64,000 nucleotides of DNA from Pycnococcus provasolii (GCA_938743325.2 OW568880.1:310001-374000), one strand, 5' to 3'; shown: positions 36,791 to 47,283, counted from the stretch's first letter. Made by a program: numbers and translations. Notes: generated by a model from the sequence alone, not told the origin.

Positions 36791-39547
36791 ATGTCTTCGT
36801 GGCGCGCGACGATGGCGGCTCAGCCCGGCTCGCCCGCGAACCGTGCGAACCGACGTGACGACGCGACGCACAAAAGACTCATGGAAATGCAGACAAAGGC
36901 GGCGGCCAAAAGCTCACTGGCTCCGTCGGAACAACAACAACAACCAACAATGCAACAACAGCCATTCACAAATTCGCCGTTCGTGGAAAGTCCGCGTACG
37001 AAACTCCTAAGAGCGTCCGAAAGTGCCGCGCCGCCGAAGGAAGAAGACGACTTCGACGACAAACATGCCGCGGCTGTCGCCTTGCAGAGGCTTAAGGAAC
37101 AGCAGGCCATCAACAGGAAGAAACTTCAGCAGCTGCAGCAACAAGAGCAGGCGCAGCAACCACCACCGCCGCCACCACCACCACCACGACTGCGAGCCGT
37201 CAAAGTCGCCGCCACTTCGCCTCAGAAGAAGAAAGTTGTGCAGAAATCTTACGCGAAACCGCTCGACCGCTCCGACGCGTTCGAAAATCAGCTCGAACGC
37301 GAGGAAAGCGAGCTCGCAAAGTGCACGTTCAAACCGTCGCTCGACGAAACGCCAAAGGCGCAGGAGATACGCGAACGTGTGACAGCTCAGAGGCAAAGAG
37401 ACCTTCACGCCGCAGGCATTGCCGCCAAGGAGAAAAGGGAACAACAGGCTCGACGCGTGCTGGATATGCGCAAGGCTGCTGAGCTGAAGAACTGCACATT
37501 CACGCCGAACGACAGCGGCAAGGCCGCGGCGAAGCGGCGCGTCAACCCGGAACGATTCTGGGCAAGGCAGCAGGCACACAAGGAAGAGCACGAGAAACTT
37601 ATCACAAGCCTGAAAGATGCACACCACAGCTCAATCACGTCCAAGACGTCGACGAAGAACAGCGAGCAGCAACAGCAACAAGGTTCGCGCTCGCCGCCAC
37701 CGGACGAGTTCTTCGACTACCTCAACGAGACGCAGACGGCATCCCGCCTGCATGCGCGCAATAGGACAGCGGAGGAGAACCGTGCGCGCGCTGAGGCACG
37801 CTCGACGGATGCCGCCGCGACGACGTGGCGTGGACCGACGGACGTGCACGATGAGGCGGAGGTGTCCGCTGCGACGATGCGCGCGCGCCTCGCAGCACGG
37901 CGTCTCTACGAGGACGCCGAGGCGCGCATGGAGCGCATTGACGCGATGCGAAAGGCGCGTGGCGCGCTTGCCCCCGGGGCTTCGCACGGCGGACTAGACG
38001 AGGACCCAGAGCGCGAGGAACGTCGCGCAACCATGGCGCGAACAGCCGCGCTGAGGCACGTCGACCGTGTCATCGCGTACGCCGCGAGCCGCGCCAAGTC
38101 GGTCCGGGCGCCTCCTCCCGACCTGACGGCTCGCGAGTCACCGCGTGGGTATGACATGAAGCGAGGCGGGAACGACGACGACGCCGACGACGATCCGGAT
38201 GCTTCGCTGTGCCTAGCAACGCTTGCCACAATCGGAGAGTGCCTCAGAAGGCTGCACGTGATTCGCAGGTACGATCCTCTCTCCACGTTCGAAGAATCAC
38301 ACGGTGACGGTGACGACGAGTCGATCGGCGGCAGTGGCAGCGTCACAAGCAGGAGCAATAGCAGTCATGCAAAATCTCCCGTGGCGCTGGCACGCATGCG
38401 CAAGGCATGGAGCGGTGAACGCACGCTCGTGCTTAAGGTTGTGCAGCTGCTGCGTGTCGCTTCGCAGGATTTGCTGGATCCAGGCGATGAGGTGCCCACC
38501 GGACTGGGGGGAATTCACCCCGAGGTTCTCGCGATGTTCCTCAGCGCGCTCGACGAGTCCATCCTCGACAACAACATGACGGTGGGATATCAGCTGTACG
38601 AGCAGTGGAATCTTCCCATGAGCCACCCAGATCTGTACGACGTGATCCGACATTGCCGCGCGCTGCGAAGGCGCCATCGCCTGCCCACCACCGGAAAAGG
38701 AAGCGACAGCCCTGCGGCCAAGACGGCTAAGCTGATGCCAGACCCGTCTAAGACGACGTCGCGCAGCTTCCACCCCGAAGCGCGCGCGGCGGCGGCAAGA
38801 CGACGCGCGGCGGCCGCGGCGACAATTGCGGCGGAGCGAGAGGAGGAGGAGCTGCGCGACTGTACATTTCGACCTCACATCAACCCGCCGCCCGTGGGCA
38901 CCTTCGCTCGTTTGCGCGTCTCGGCCGATCAGCTTTACAGTCGCAATGAGGAGGTGGCGGCGAGGCTGGAGGCGGCGCGACGAACTAGACAAGAGAGAGA
39001 GCTGGACGGGTGCACGTTCGCACCGAAGATCAATGATGGAAGCCGTGTCAAGGCTCGCAAGGAGGCTCTCGCCACGGCGGTTCAGGTTGAGGCGGGAGCG
39101 TCAGATGGCACGCCAGGCGGCTTCGACGCGACGATCGAACGCATGCGCGCGGCACGCGAGGCTCGCGAGGCCAAGGCTAAGCTGCTCGAGCCACGCTCCT
39201 ACGCGTGGGGTGAGGGGACGCAGCCTCGGCGCCTTCGTGTGACACAGCCGCGGCCACCGCGGCTTTCCACCGCCACGCGCGGATCTTTCACCACCGCCAC
39301 TACTTCCGCCGCAGGAGTCGGAGGAACGGCGTCTAGCCGTCCGGCGCCACGACGTCTTGAAAACGAGTGGGACGATCCTGCGATTGACCCGCTGGAACTC
39401 GTGCAGATGTTCAACGAGCTCAATGCCGAGGCGTATGCGGATCTCTACGAGCCAGGAGAGGACGGTGAGAACTACGCCGAGAATGATCTCGCATTTCTAC
39501 TTCGCGCTGATTACGGAGACGCGGGTGCGGCGGAGACGGCGGAGTAA
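36791..39547 (+). CDS. Coiled-coil protein with CTFxP repeats
   Basis: A 918-aa protein starting MSSWRATMAAQPGSPAN. It is rich in Glu, Lys, Arg, Gln and Ala with long charged helices and a Pro run (~120). Four copies of a short motif stand out: AKCTFKPSL, KNCTFTPND, RDCTFRPHI and DGCTFAPKI, each next to a charged helix. Similar ELxxCTFxPxI repeats occur in large cytoskeletal or flagellar proteins of protists and algae. I do not recognise a named family, and the flagellar link is inference supported only by the FOR20 gene elsewhere in the window. There is no membrane segment and no enzymatic motif. Confidence 0.7.
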   Translation: MSSWRATMAAQPGSPANRANRRDDATHKRLMEMQTKAAAKSSLAPSEQQQQPTMQQQPFTNSPFVESPRTKLLRASESAAPPKEEDDFDDKHAAAVALQRLKEQQAINRKKLQQLQQQEQAQQPPPPPPPPPRLRAVKVAATSPQKKKVVQKSYAKPLDRSDAFENQLEREESELAKCTFKPSLDETPKAQEIRERVTAQRQRDLHAAGIAAKEKREQQARRVLDMRKAAELKNCTFTPNDSGKAAAKRRVNPERFWARQQAHKEEHEKLITSLKDAHHSSITSKTSTKNSEQQQQQGSRSPPPDEFFDYLNETQTASRLHARNRTAEENRARAEARSTDAAATTWRGPTDVHDEAEVSAATMRARLAARRLYEDAEARMERIDAMRKARGALAPGASHGGLDEDPEREERRATMARTAALRHVDRVIAYAASRAKSVRAPPPDLTARESPRGYDMKRGGNDDDADDDPDASLCLATLATIGECLRRLHVIRRYDPLSTFEESHGDGDDESIGGSGSVTSRSNSSHAKSPVALARMRKAWSGERTLVLKVVQLLRVASQDLLDPGDEVPTGLGGIHPEVLAMFLSALDESILDNNMTVGYQLYEQWNLPMSHPDLYDVIRHCRALRRRHRLPTTGKGSDSPAAKTAKLMPDPSKTTSRSFHPEARAAAARRRAAAAATIAAEREEEELRDCTFRPHINPPPVGTFARLRVSADQLYSRNEEVAARLEAARRTRQERELDGCTFAPKINDGSRVKARKEALATAVQVEAGASDGTPGGFDATIERMRAAREAREAKAKLLEPRSYAWGEGTQPRRLRVTQPRPPRLSTATRGSFTTATTSAAGVGGTASSRPAPRRLENEWDDPAIDPLELVQMFNELNAEAYADLYEPGEDGENYAENDLAFLLRADYGDAGAAETAE

Positions 39548-39672
39548 TAAGTAATAACAATTCTTGTTAGGCGGGGGCGGCTGCGGAGTAAACTTCGAGT
39601 GGGATGAATTCGAAACCCCGACTTTCTCTGACGGGGACTTTTTCCAAATTCAAAAAAAGAGATCCGAAAAAA

Positions 39673-42600
39673 ATGGCGCCGCCGCCATCAAGTGTTTTCG
39701 TCGGTGGTGCTGCTGTGTCGCTGTGCGTCGCTGCTTCCCTCACAGGATACTACATCGGACGGTACTTCGCAGATTCCAGTAGTAGTAGCCAACAACAGCA
39801 GAAGCATCAGCGCAGAGTCGCATTCAACATCAATTCTCCTGAGAAGAACAAACCTCAGCAGCAGCAGCAACAACAACAGCAACAACAATCACCAAACAAC
39901 ACAAGCGATCAGCAGGAAAGGAGTTCCCAAAACAACAATGAAGCACAGGCTTCGTCGCTGTACCACCGCGCGAACAGTGGACTGTTGCATGAACTGCTTG
40001 AGCAGGAACAGCTGGAGCAGCAAAATTCCGACGATGAGGAAATTGATTTCGAATTCGATGATGAGGACAACGACTTTCCCACCTCACCTCGTGAAAGCGT
40101 GACGTTCCTTTCAAAGCAGCAATCGCCTCCATCGCGCGAGCAGTCAAGCGACACCACCAACGCCGTCATCGGAAGCCATCGAGGACCGCCGCCGCGCTCA
40201 CCTCCTCGCAACGAGAAAAATGTGCATCAGCAGGATTCGGCTTCTATGCTCGTATCCAGCTCGCTTCCCGTTCCGCTTCCCATTCTCACACCGACGATGG
40301 CGGGCGATGATGACGACGACGACGACGGCAACGTGCATTCCTACCCGCCAAGCCCAATGATCAGCCGAACCAAGAATGCCGCACTCCTGCCCATGGAGAT
40401 TGCTCGTGAACGGACGGCATCTTACGCGCAGAGAGTTTCATCCAGCGCGGAGTCTGTGCTACATCGAGAAGAGGATGATGAGATAAGCACAGCCTCGCCA
40501 ACGCGTGCAGCTCTTGGAGAAGCGAGTGCCGATTCGGCTGGTATGGATAGCAACGGTTCCACTCCTTCCACGATGCAGTTGCCGCACGCATCTCGCGTGA
40601 GTATGACAAGCCCGGCAACACCAAAGCGAAGCCGCGCGGTCATCGCCCTGCAGAGTGAGGCTGACGCCATTCCATTTCGACGCCTCATTCTCACACCGAC
40701 GACGGAGGAGGCTGCCACAATTGCGGGGCAGGTGTCAGATACGCCCACGTCGCGTGTGCCTGCCGGCGCGAGGTCGTCGGTTGATCACACAACGATGCTG
40801 GCACACGACTCCATCGATGCGATGCGCGGGTGTTTCCTGCTCAAGGAAATGCTGAAACTGCGCTCGAAGTACCTCTGGCTGCCGTCGAAAGATGCCGAAA
40901 TTCAAAATATGCACACCGGTCTGAATGAAAGTATGGAACGCGATGGCGGGCTGCCGCGCGAGCCGCGTATGGGCATGAGCCCGTTCTGGGCGCTAGACGA
41001 CGATCAGACCACGACGATGCCGACACTCGACACCGCCAAGGAGTACGAAATGCTTGATGGCGTGTTTCACGTTTTCCCTGCATCTTCAGAGGAGAGGACT
41101 TGGGATACCGCGTGTCATCGCCCGCCCGCACGCAGAGCCGGCGAATTTTTCCAGGACTTTCACAACGTTTTGCACACGATTCAGGGTGGTGCCGCCACGT
41201 CGTTCGCGCAGCGACGCCTTCTATTCCTCGAGGAGACCTTTCGTCTGCATCGCCACCTGAATTCGGACAAGGAGTTCCTTACACAGAAGGCGTGTCCACA
41301 TCGTGACTTTTACAACGTGCGCAAGGTGGATACGCACGTCCACCACACAGCTTGCATGAATCAGAAGCACCTGCTGCGCTTCATCAAGCGAAAACTCAAA
41401 GAGGAGAAGGCGGCTGAGCAGCAGCACAAGATTGACGAGCAGGCTGCGCCACCACGCACCGTCATCACACGCGATGGACAGGGGCTCACGCTCAGGCAGG
41501 TGTTCGAATCGATCGGGCTGTCTTCGTACGACCTCAACATTGATCTCTTGGATATGCACGCGCATAGCCAGCGCAATCAGACGTTCCATCGTTTTGATCG
41601 CTTTAACCTGAAGTACAATCCCATCGGGCAGAGTCGCCTTCGCGAGGTGTTTCTCAAGTACGACAATGACGTGAACGGCACATTCCTCGCGCAAATCACA
41701 AACGAGGTTTATAGCGACCTGTGCTCGAATAAGTACTCCGCAGCTGAATATCGCGTGTCGATCTACGGGCGCAGTCGCGCGGAATGGGACCGACTTGCGG
41801 CATGGGCCTTGGACCACTCCCTCGTTTGCGAGAACGTCGTCTACCACATTCAGGTGCCTCGGCTGTACAGCGTGTACCACGAAAACAAGCTGCTCACCTG
41901 CTTCGAGGACATGCTTCGTAATATTTTCGAGCCACTCTTTGAGGTGAGCCGCGATCCGTCGAGTAACCCCAAGCTGCACCGCTTCTTGCAGCTCGTCGTC
42001 AGTTTCGACAGCGTCGACGACGAATCGAAGGTGGAGCGACGCGTGAACAAAACGCACAACCTCACCCCCGCTTCCTGGCGAAATCGACACAACCCCTCGT
42101 ACGCCTACTACCTCTGGTACATGTATGCCAATCTCTACTCGCTGAACAGCTACCGCGAGTCACGCGGCCTTCGCACCTTCGCGCTGCGTCCACACTGCGG
42201 CGAGGCTGGCGACATCGACCATCTATGCGTGGGCTTCCTGCTTGCTCAGAGCATTGCGCACGGCATCAACCTGAGGAAAAATCCTGGAATTCAGTACCTG
42301 TACTACCTCGCTCAGATTGGCCTGCATGTCAGTCCACTCAGCAACAACAGCCTTTTCCTCGACTACCACCGCAACCCATTCCCCATGTTCTTCGAGCGAG
42401 GGCTGAACGTAAGCCTGTCGACGGACGATCCGCTTCAGATTCACTTGACTCGTGAGCCACTCGTGGAGGAGTTTGCAGTGGCGGCGCAGGTGTGGAAGCT
42501 GAGCAGCTGCGATATCTGCGAAATTGCACGCAATAGCGTCGTTCAGAGCGGATTTCCTGCGCACATCAAGCGATTCTGGCTTGGTGACGCCCGCAGAAGT

Positions 42601-42894
42601 CCGGAGGACGACACGCGTTGGCCGTGCTGGTACGATAGAGCGGGAAGCTGCCCACGCACCGTGTCACTTGCTCTTCGCCGATCTGGGGGCGGTGGAGGCA
42701 GGACAATGGTCGACACCGTGCGCACTCTGCGCTGCTGCCTGGAGACGGCGTACGCGCCATGTGACTGGGGGAATGACATCCGCCAGACGAATGTTCCGGA
42801 CGTGCGCATTCAATTCCGCCACGACACGCACGAACGGGAGCTGGACGAGCTGCTGCGCTCCGCTTGGCGATTTAACGATGGCGGCACGATGTAG
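39673..42894 (+). CDS. AMPD: AMP deaminase with N-terminal membrane anchor
   Basis: A 1073-aa protein starting MAPPPSSVFVGGAAVSLC (an upstream in-frame ATG at 39604 was rejected). Residues ~8-28 form a single transmembrane span, then a long polar, Gln-rich and acidic region to ~410, as in plant FAC1. The catalytic TIM barrel fills ~480-1060: KVDTHVHHTACMNQKHLLRF (zinc-binding HxH), FALRPHCGEAGD (zinc His and catalytic Glu), and SLSTDDPLQIHLTREPLVEE (zinc Asp). It converts AMP to IMP and ammonia in purine balance. All expected metal and catalytic residues are seen. Confidence 0.95.
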   Translation: MAPPPSSVFVGGAAVSLCVAASLTGYYIGRYFADSSSSSQQQQKHQRRVAFNINSPEKNKPQQQQQQQQQQQSPNNTSDQQERSSQNNNEAQASSLYHRANSGLLHELLEQEQLEQQNSDDEEIDFEFDDEDNDFPTSPRESVTFLSKQQSPPSREQSSDTTNAVIGSHRGPPPRSPPRNEKNVHQQDSASMLVSSSLPVPLPILTPTMAGDDDDDDDGNVHSYPPSPMISRTKNAALLPMEIARERTASYAQRVSSSAESVLHREEDDEISTASPTRAALGEASADSAGMDSNGSTPSTMQLPHASRVSMTSPATPKRSRAVIALQSEADAIPFRRLILTPTTEEAATIAGQVSDTPTSRVPAGARSSVDHTTMLAHDSIDAMRGCFLLKEMLKLRSKYLWLPSKDAEIQNMHTGLNESMERDGGLPREPRMGMSPFWALDDDQTTTMPTLDTAKEYEMLDGVFHVFPASSEERTWDTACHRPPARRAGEFFQDFHNVLHTIQGGAATSFAQRRLLFLEETFRLHRHLNSDKEFLTQKACPHRDFYNVRKVDTHVHHTACMNQKHLLRFIKRKLKEEKAAEQQHKIDEQAAPPRTVITRDGQGLTLRQVFESIGLSSYDLNIDLLDMHAHSQRNQTFHRFDRFNLKYNPIGQSRLREVFLKYDNDVNGTFLAQITNEVYSDLCSNKYSAAEYRVSIYGRSRAEWDRLAAWALDHSLVCENVVYHIQVPRLYSVYHENKLLTCFEDMLRNIFEPLFEVSRDPSSNPKLHRFLQLVVSFDSVDDESKVERRVNKTHNLTPASWRNRHNPSYAYYLWYMYANLYSLNSYRESRGLRTFALRPHCGEAGDIDHLCVGFLLAQSIAHGINLRKNPGIQYLYYLAQIGLHVSPLSNNSLFLDYHRNPFPMFFERGLNVSLSTDDPLQIHLTREPLVEEFAVAAQVWKLSSCDICEIARNSVVQSGFPAHIKRFWLGDARRSPEDDTRWPCWYDRAGSCPRTVSLALRRSGGGGGRTMVDTVRTLRCCLETAYAPCDWGNDIRQTNVPDVRIQFRHDTHERELDELLRSAWRFNDGGTM

Positions 42895-42962
42895 GGAAAT
42901 TACGGACGTGGGTTTTTTTTTTCATTTTTGTTTTTAGAAAAATGCCACCTTTCTTTTTCATT

Positions 42963-43160
42963 TCAAGTCATAAAAAGTTCATGATGGTCTTGTGCTTCTC
43001 TTGCACTCTTGGCAGCCTTGCACACAGCCTTGTGTCCTTTCCAAGCAGCTTTTTGGCACTCGCGGCTGCAATACGACGCTTTCTGGCAGCCCATGCACTT
43101 CTTGAGCCTCACAAGATCCACGTGGGAATTTGGACTGGCTTGGCCCAGTACCCACACCAA
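42963..43160 (-). CDS. MYND-type zinc finger fragment or terminal exon
   Basis: The frame encodes VRLKKCMGCQKASYCSRECQ followed by KAAWKGHKAVC, a clear C-terminal two thirds of a MYND finger, then a short tail and stop. The first CxxC pair expected 10-14 residues upstream is absent, and there is no in-frame ATG before the finger. A plausible Met (MDGSSTMTMSQDL, near 43210) lies upstream in another frame, so a missed small intron, a frameshift or decay of an old gene are all possible. The 3' end faces AMP deaminase at 68 bp. Treat it as a real homology signal with an unresolved gene model. Confidence 0.5.
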   Translation of the reverse strand: MVWVLGQASPNSHVDLVRLKKCMGCQKASYCSRECQKAAWKGHKAVCKAAKSAREAQDHHELFMT

Positions 43161-43953
43161 CCGGTTCTAATCTAAGGTCCTGTGACATGGTCATGGTGCT
43201 GGATCCATCCATACCACTAGCTAGCGTGGGTGGTAAGGTCGGAGGAGCACACACAAGTGACAAAACCAACGGCCGATGGGAAGGATTGCAGTTTGCAGTC
43301 ACTTTGCACCAGAAGATTGCACCAGAAGATTATTGACCACCTTGGGTGGTAAAGTACACGTAGGGGATATGGCGACCTCGTACCTTACAGGTAAGAATAC
43401 CATCCTAAAACTTTGTGGTGGCCAAGGTTGCCTCAATTGGTCAATTGCGTGCGTGCGTGCCTTGCCTGCCTTGCCTGCCTCGCCTGCCTGCCTTGCCTTG
43501 GGGAACTGACTATCGACGTCACCACGAGGGTGACGAACAGGGGCTTTTTGACTGAAGTTGACAGGTTGACGGTCAAAAAGGACCTCAAGGGGAATGGGAA
43601 TGGGATAGAGGGGGGGGGGGGAGTCCGATCACCAAACAAAAGGTTATTAGGTCGGGGCCGATGGTCGAGGAAAAAGGAAAAAGGCATTTGACCGTTGCTG
43701 ACTTCAGGCCTGAGAGCGAACCACGTCACCCCGAACGAAATGCTATTTAGAGGGAACCCCGAATCCCGGGCACGTGGAGGGGGACGGAAGTTCAAACTGT
43801 AACCTGGTTCTGTTTTGGCGCACTATTTCAAACCTCCCCCCCCCTTGTACATATCTGTCATTTTCCGCATTCATTCTCACTCTCCCCTTTCCGCCTCTTC
43901 ATTCTCATTTTAGCGTTCCGCCATACACTCCACTCCCTTTGAAGATATTCAAG
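43161..43953. promoter_or_regulatory. Intergenic upstream of RNR R2
   Basis: This includes a TGCC/TTGCC microsatellite-like stretch at 43446-43500, a G run at 43612-43621 and AACCCCGAA at 43755-43763, about 190 bp before the RNR start and in sense orientation. A good donor-like CAG|GTAAGAA stands at 43390 on the plus strand but no matching exon was found. Confidence 0.45.
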
Positions 43954-45151
43954 ATGCAGTCCACTCTGTCTGCCGCCTGTCTCAGTGAGCCTATCCTTTC
44001 ACCCAACGACGCGCGCTTCGTGATGTTTCCACTCAAGTATCACGACATGTGGAAAATGTATAAACAGGTACGTTGCTTGCTTTGTGCCCCTCGATGTTTT
44101 GAAATAATACACTTGACTTGTTGTTTTGTTTTGTTGTGTGCGCTCTGCCTTACTGGCACACGTGTGCGTTGGCTCTCACCTTTACTCACAATCACGTCCT
44201 TTCCTCCCTTCACCAACACCAACACAAACACACAAAAAAATATAACAGGCTGAGGCATCGTTCTGGACAGCCGAGGAGGTGGACCTGTCGGGTGACCTCA
44301 AGCACTGGGAGTCGCTCACGGATGACGAAAGGCACTTCGTCAAGCACGTCCTCGCCTTCTTCGCCGCGTCCGACGGCATCGTGCTCGAGAACCTCGCAGG
44401 ACGATTCATGACGGAGGTGCAGGTGCCCGAAGCACGCGCCTTCTACGGATTCCAGATCGCCATCGAGAACATCCACAGCGAGATGTACAGCCTGCTGCTT
44501 GACACATACATCCGCGACCCGCAGGAAAAGTCGCGCCTCTTCTCCGCCATCGACACCGTGCCCGCTGTCCAGAAGAAGGCGCAGTGGGCCGTCAAGTGGA
44601 TCCAGGGCGGCGAGTCGTTCGCAGAGCGCCTCGTCGCGTTCGCCTGCATCGAAGGCATCTTCTTCTCGGGAAGCTTCTGCGCAATCTACTGGCTCAAGAA
44701 GCGCAACCTCATGCACGGACTCACGTTCAGCAACGAGCTCATCAGCCGCGACGAGGGTCTGCACACAGACTTCGCCTGCCTGCTCTACAGCCACCTGACT
44801 GACACGCGCCTCAGCACCGAGCGCATGCACGAGATCGTCCTGGAGGCTGTCGAGATCGAGAAGGAGTTCGTGTGCGAGTCGCTGCCGTGCGCTCTCGTGG
44901 GCATGAACGCCGACCTGATGCGCGAGTACATCTCCTTCGTCGCTGACCGCCTGCTATCGGTGCTCGGAGAGGACAAGGTGTTCAACGTCTCGAACCCGTT
45001 CGACTTCATGGAGCAGATCTCGCTGCAGGGCAAGACCAACTTCTTCGAGAAGCGGGTTGGCGACTACCAGAAGTCCGGCGTGATGAGCAGCGTCAGCGAG
45101 GGTGGAGCAGAAGGTGTGTCAGCCGGCTTCTCTCTTGACGAGGACTTCTGA
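43954..45151 (+). CDS. RNR2: Ribonucleotide reductase small subunit R2 (2 exons)
   Basis: Exons are 43954-44067 and 44249-45151 (338 aa); the intron is 181 bp with donor CAG|GTACGT and acceptor AACAG. The join restores [18 protein letters not shown], a strongly conserved R2 segment. Diiron ligands visible: Asp80 ([11 protein letters not shown]), Glu111 and His114 with the radical Tyr118 in [11 protein letters not shown], and the later Glu/His in [15 protein letters not shown]. The C-terminal FSLDEDF is the R1-docking peptide. The enzyme makes dNTPs in the cytosol for DNA synthesis. The offset from mouse R2 numbering (59) is constant across the D/E/H/Y set. Confidence 0.97.
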
Positions 45152-45318
45152 GGTGGTTTCGGAAGGGTGTCGCGCGTTCGTACGCCATGGGTCGCGCGTG
45201 CCCTTGTTCTCATTCACATGGTGTAACCCGCGAAATAAAACGCGAATAAATAAGATACAATTCACCAGAATGTACAAAGAGGTCTCGTCTTACAAGTAAA
45301 AAAAACAAAGAGCGGCAC

Positions 45319-45573
45319 TCACCGCTTTCCTGCGCTGCTAAGACGTGGTGCTGCTGCGCTGTCCTTCCTAGCATCCGCACGCGCCTTTGCGGTGTTGTAC
45401 ATACCGAACAGAGCCGTCGCGGAAGCTGTTTCATCGTTTGTGTCTAGCAGGTGTTCGATTCCCTGCATCAGCTGTCTGGTGAGTGGGTCGTTGTGCGAAG
45501 TCACGTTCGCGGCGCCAGGTGCGACCGCGACGGCGCCAGGTGCTGCCGACGGTCCACGGTGAATATTTTGCAT
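45319..45573 (-). CDS. Small protein, unknown
   Basis: An 84-aa frame starting MQNIHRGPSAAPGAVAVAPG, then DPLTRQLMQGIEHLLDTNDE and a basic tail ending RLSSAGKR. The frame continues upstream as LFQNSQDTNTS to 45606, where CTAACTCTTTACCCAG is an excellent branch point plus acceptor, so a first exon may exist; the ATG at 45666 has no phase-matched donor that I can find. A TATA-like CTTATATG lies near 45702. The middle looks like one amphipathic helix. No family was recognised. Confidence 0.5.
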   Translation of the reverse strand: MQNIHRGPSAAPGAVAVAPGAANVTSHNDPLTRQLMQGIEHLLDTNDETASATALFGMYNTAKARADARKDSAAAPRLSSAGKR

Positions 45574-46636
45574 CGACGTGTTGGTATCCTGCGAGTTTTG
45601 AAAGAGCTGGGTAAAGAGTTAGAGAAACGTGTATGCACGGCCCGGAGCACGCCGCTGTTGGATCATATCGGCGTGCAAAAATAAAAAGGTCGTGCATATA
45701 AGTTCGGGTGATTGTTGGCCAGCCACGGCTTGTCGTGGTCAGGAAACCTGACGGCACAAAGCCGGTTGGCGTGACCCACCCTTACTTGTTTGCTGTTCCA
45801 GGACCGTAACGGGTCATAAAGTAAGTCCGGTCACAAATAAGAAGATATGTCTGCTGTTGGATATATGCCTTCACACGCGTGCGAATAGTGACACATAGAT
45901 TCCAACGTTGACAATACTCAAAAAAAGACACGGCGCCCTAACTCAAAATCCTGGCAAAAATCAAACCGTTTCATTTCATCCCATTCAAAAGAAACAGGAA
46001 GTACAAAAGCGCATACCTTGCCTACAAGATCCTTACCGAGAGATATATTCACGTGATGTAGGATAACGCGACGAAAACAAAAAAAGGTGTAGACAAGACG
46101 AGTCACCCAACCTTAGCTAAAGTTTATCGTATAGATAGTTGTACACGAACACGAACACGAATAAGGCTGTGTGAAACACCTCTAAGCCTAACTTACAAGC
46201 TTCCTATCTTGATAGATACACACAGGTCACCACCAACAAGATCAGGAGGTAGATGCACACCAGCACTTTTATGAGCGACACACGTGTACACACGTGTACA
46301 CAGGTGCGCCGCCGCCGCCGCCGACGCCTTGAAAACAAACCGACCCAAAAAGGCTTCGAAGAATGAAGAGCCGACTCGATGAGACGAGCACAAAAAGCCA
46401 AAAGGGAAGAGGAACAAAAAGCCAAAAAAAAGGAGGAACCCGAACCCGAACCCTAACCCTAACCCTAACCCTAACCCTAACCCTAATCCGATGAAACCCT
46501 AAACCGAATCAAACACATCACGTATTTGGTTTGGTGGTAAGGTTAGTTGGGAGACCTTTTCCTCATAGACTACGGGTATGAACCGCCGCCGCCTCCTGCC
46601 CTCATTCCCGAATCGCCCGAAGTACATCAAGCCGTC
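45574..46636. other. Intergenic with nested hairpins and a telomere-like array
   Basis: A patch at about 45710-45830 has several close hairpins: CCACG..CGTGG, TCAGG-AAA-CCTGA and GACC..GGTC. Further on are ACGAACACGAACACGAA (46148) and a self-complementary ACACGTGTACACACGTGT at about 46279. The (CCCTAA)6 array and a telo-box precede SmG. I recognise no tRNA, snRNA or SRP RNA. Confidence 0.45.
46451..46486 (+). repeat. (CCCTAA)6 interstitial telomere-like array
   Basis: Six perfect CCCTAA units lie 150 bp upstream of the SmG start. AAACCCTAA follows at 46494-46502. The orientation is sense for SmG. Confidence 0.9.
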
Positions 46637-47283
46637 ATGTCCGGGAAGACGCACGCGCCACCGGACCTGAAGAAGTACGTACATCTGTGTGTGTGCTTGT
46701 GGGTTTGTCTTGTCTTTTCTCTTTGTCTTTTATGTTTTCTCTTTTCTCTTTTTATGTTTGAAGAGTTTTGTTCGTTTGTGGTGTGGTGTTTGTGGTGTGG
46801 TGCGTTGTGGTGTGGTACGCACTTGCTACGTGCTACTACGTGTACTGTTCTTGTTCTTGTGATTGAAAACAAAAATGGGAACGTGGGGTGTGTGAAACTG
46901 GAAGATGTGGTGATGACGGAACCGATGCCGGTGAGTGGTGGTGAGCCGCTTGCGACGGCGTAACGGCGCCCTTTCGCAAGAGTTGACGACGCAAACGCGC
47001 GCGACGTGATTTCGTTCTGGTTCCACGCACAACTTCGCAACTCACAAAACCTTCTCACACAAACGTATTTACTCACAGGTTGATGGACAAACGCCTCAGC
47101 GTCACCTTAAATGCTAACAGGCACGTCGTCGGCGTGCTGCGAGGGTTCGACCAGTTCATGAACCTCGTGCTGGACCAGTGCCTCGAGGTGAAGGGTGCGA
47201 CGGAACGCATTGACGTCGGCATGGTGGTTGTGCGTGGGAGCTCTGTTGTCGCCATCGAGGCGCTCGAAAAAGCGACGGACTGA
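46637..47283 (+). CDS. SNRPG: Small nuclear ribonucleoprotein SmG (2 exons)
   Basis: Exons are 46637-46674 and 47079-47283 (80 aa). The intron is 404 bp, the largest resolved here, with donor AA|GTACGT and acceptor CTCACAG. The join gives PPDLKK-LMDKRLSVTLNA, matching PPELKKFMDKKLSLKLNG of animal SmG. The Sm fold follows: NRHVVGVLRGFDQFMNLVLD (Sm1) and IDVGMVVVRGSSVVAIEAL (Sm2). SmG is part of the heptameric ring on U1, U2, U4 and U5 snRNAs. An in-frame upstream ATG at 46547 would add 30 Pro-rich residues and is probably 5' UTR. The intron is T-rich and stays open in one frame until 46963. Confidence 0.94.

Noticed and set aside
43387-43400. Splice donor CAG|GTAAGAA on the plus strand
   Set aside because: No coding frame leads into it and no acceptor partner was found.
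46908-46963. C/D snoRNA in the SmG intron
   Set aside because: A C-box-like GTGATGA is present, but no D box (CTGA) follows at a suitable distance.
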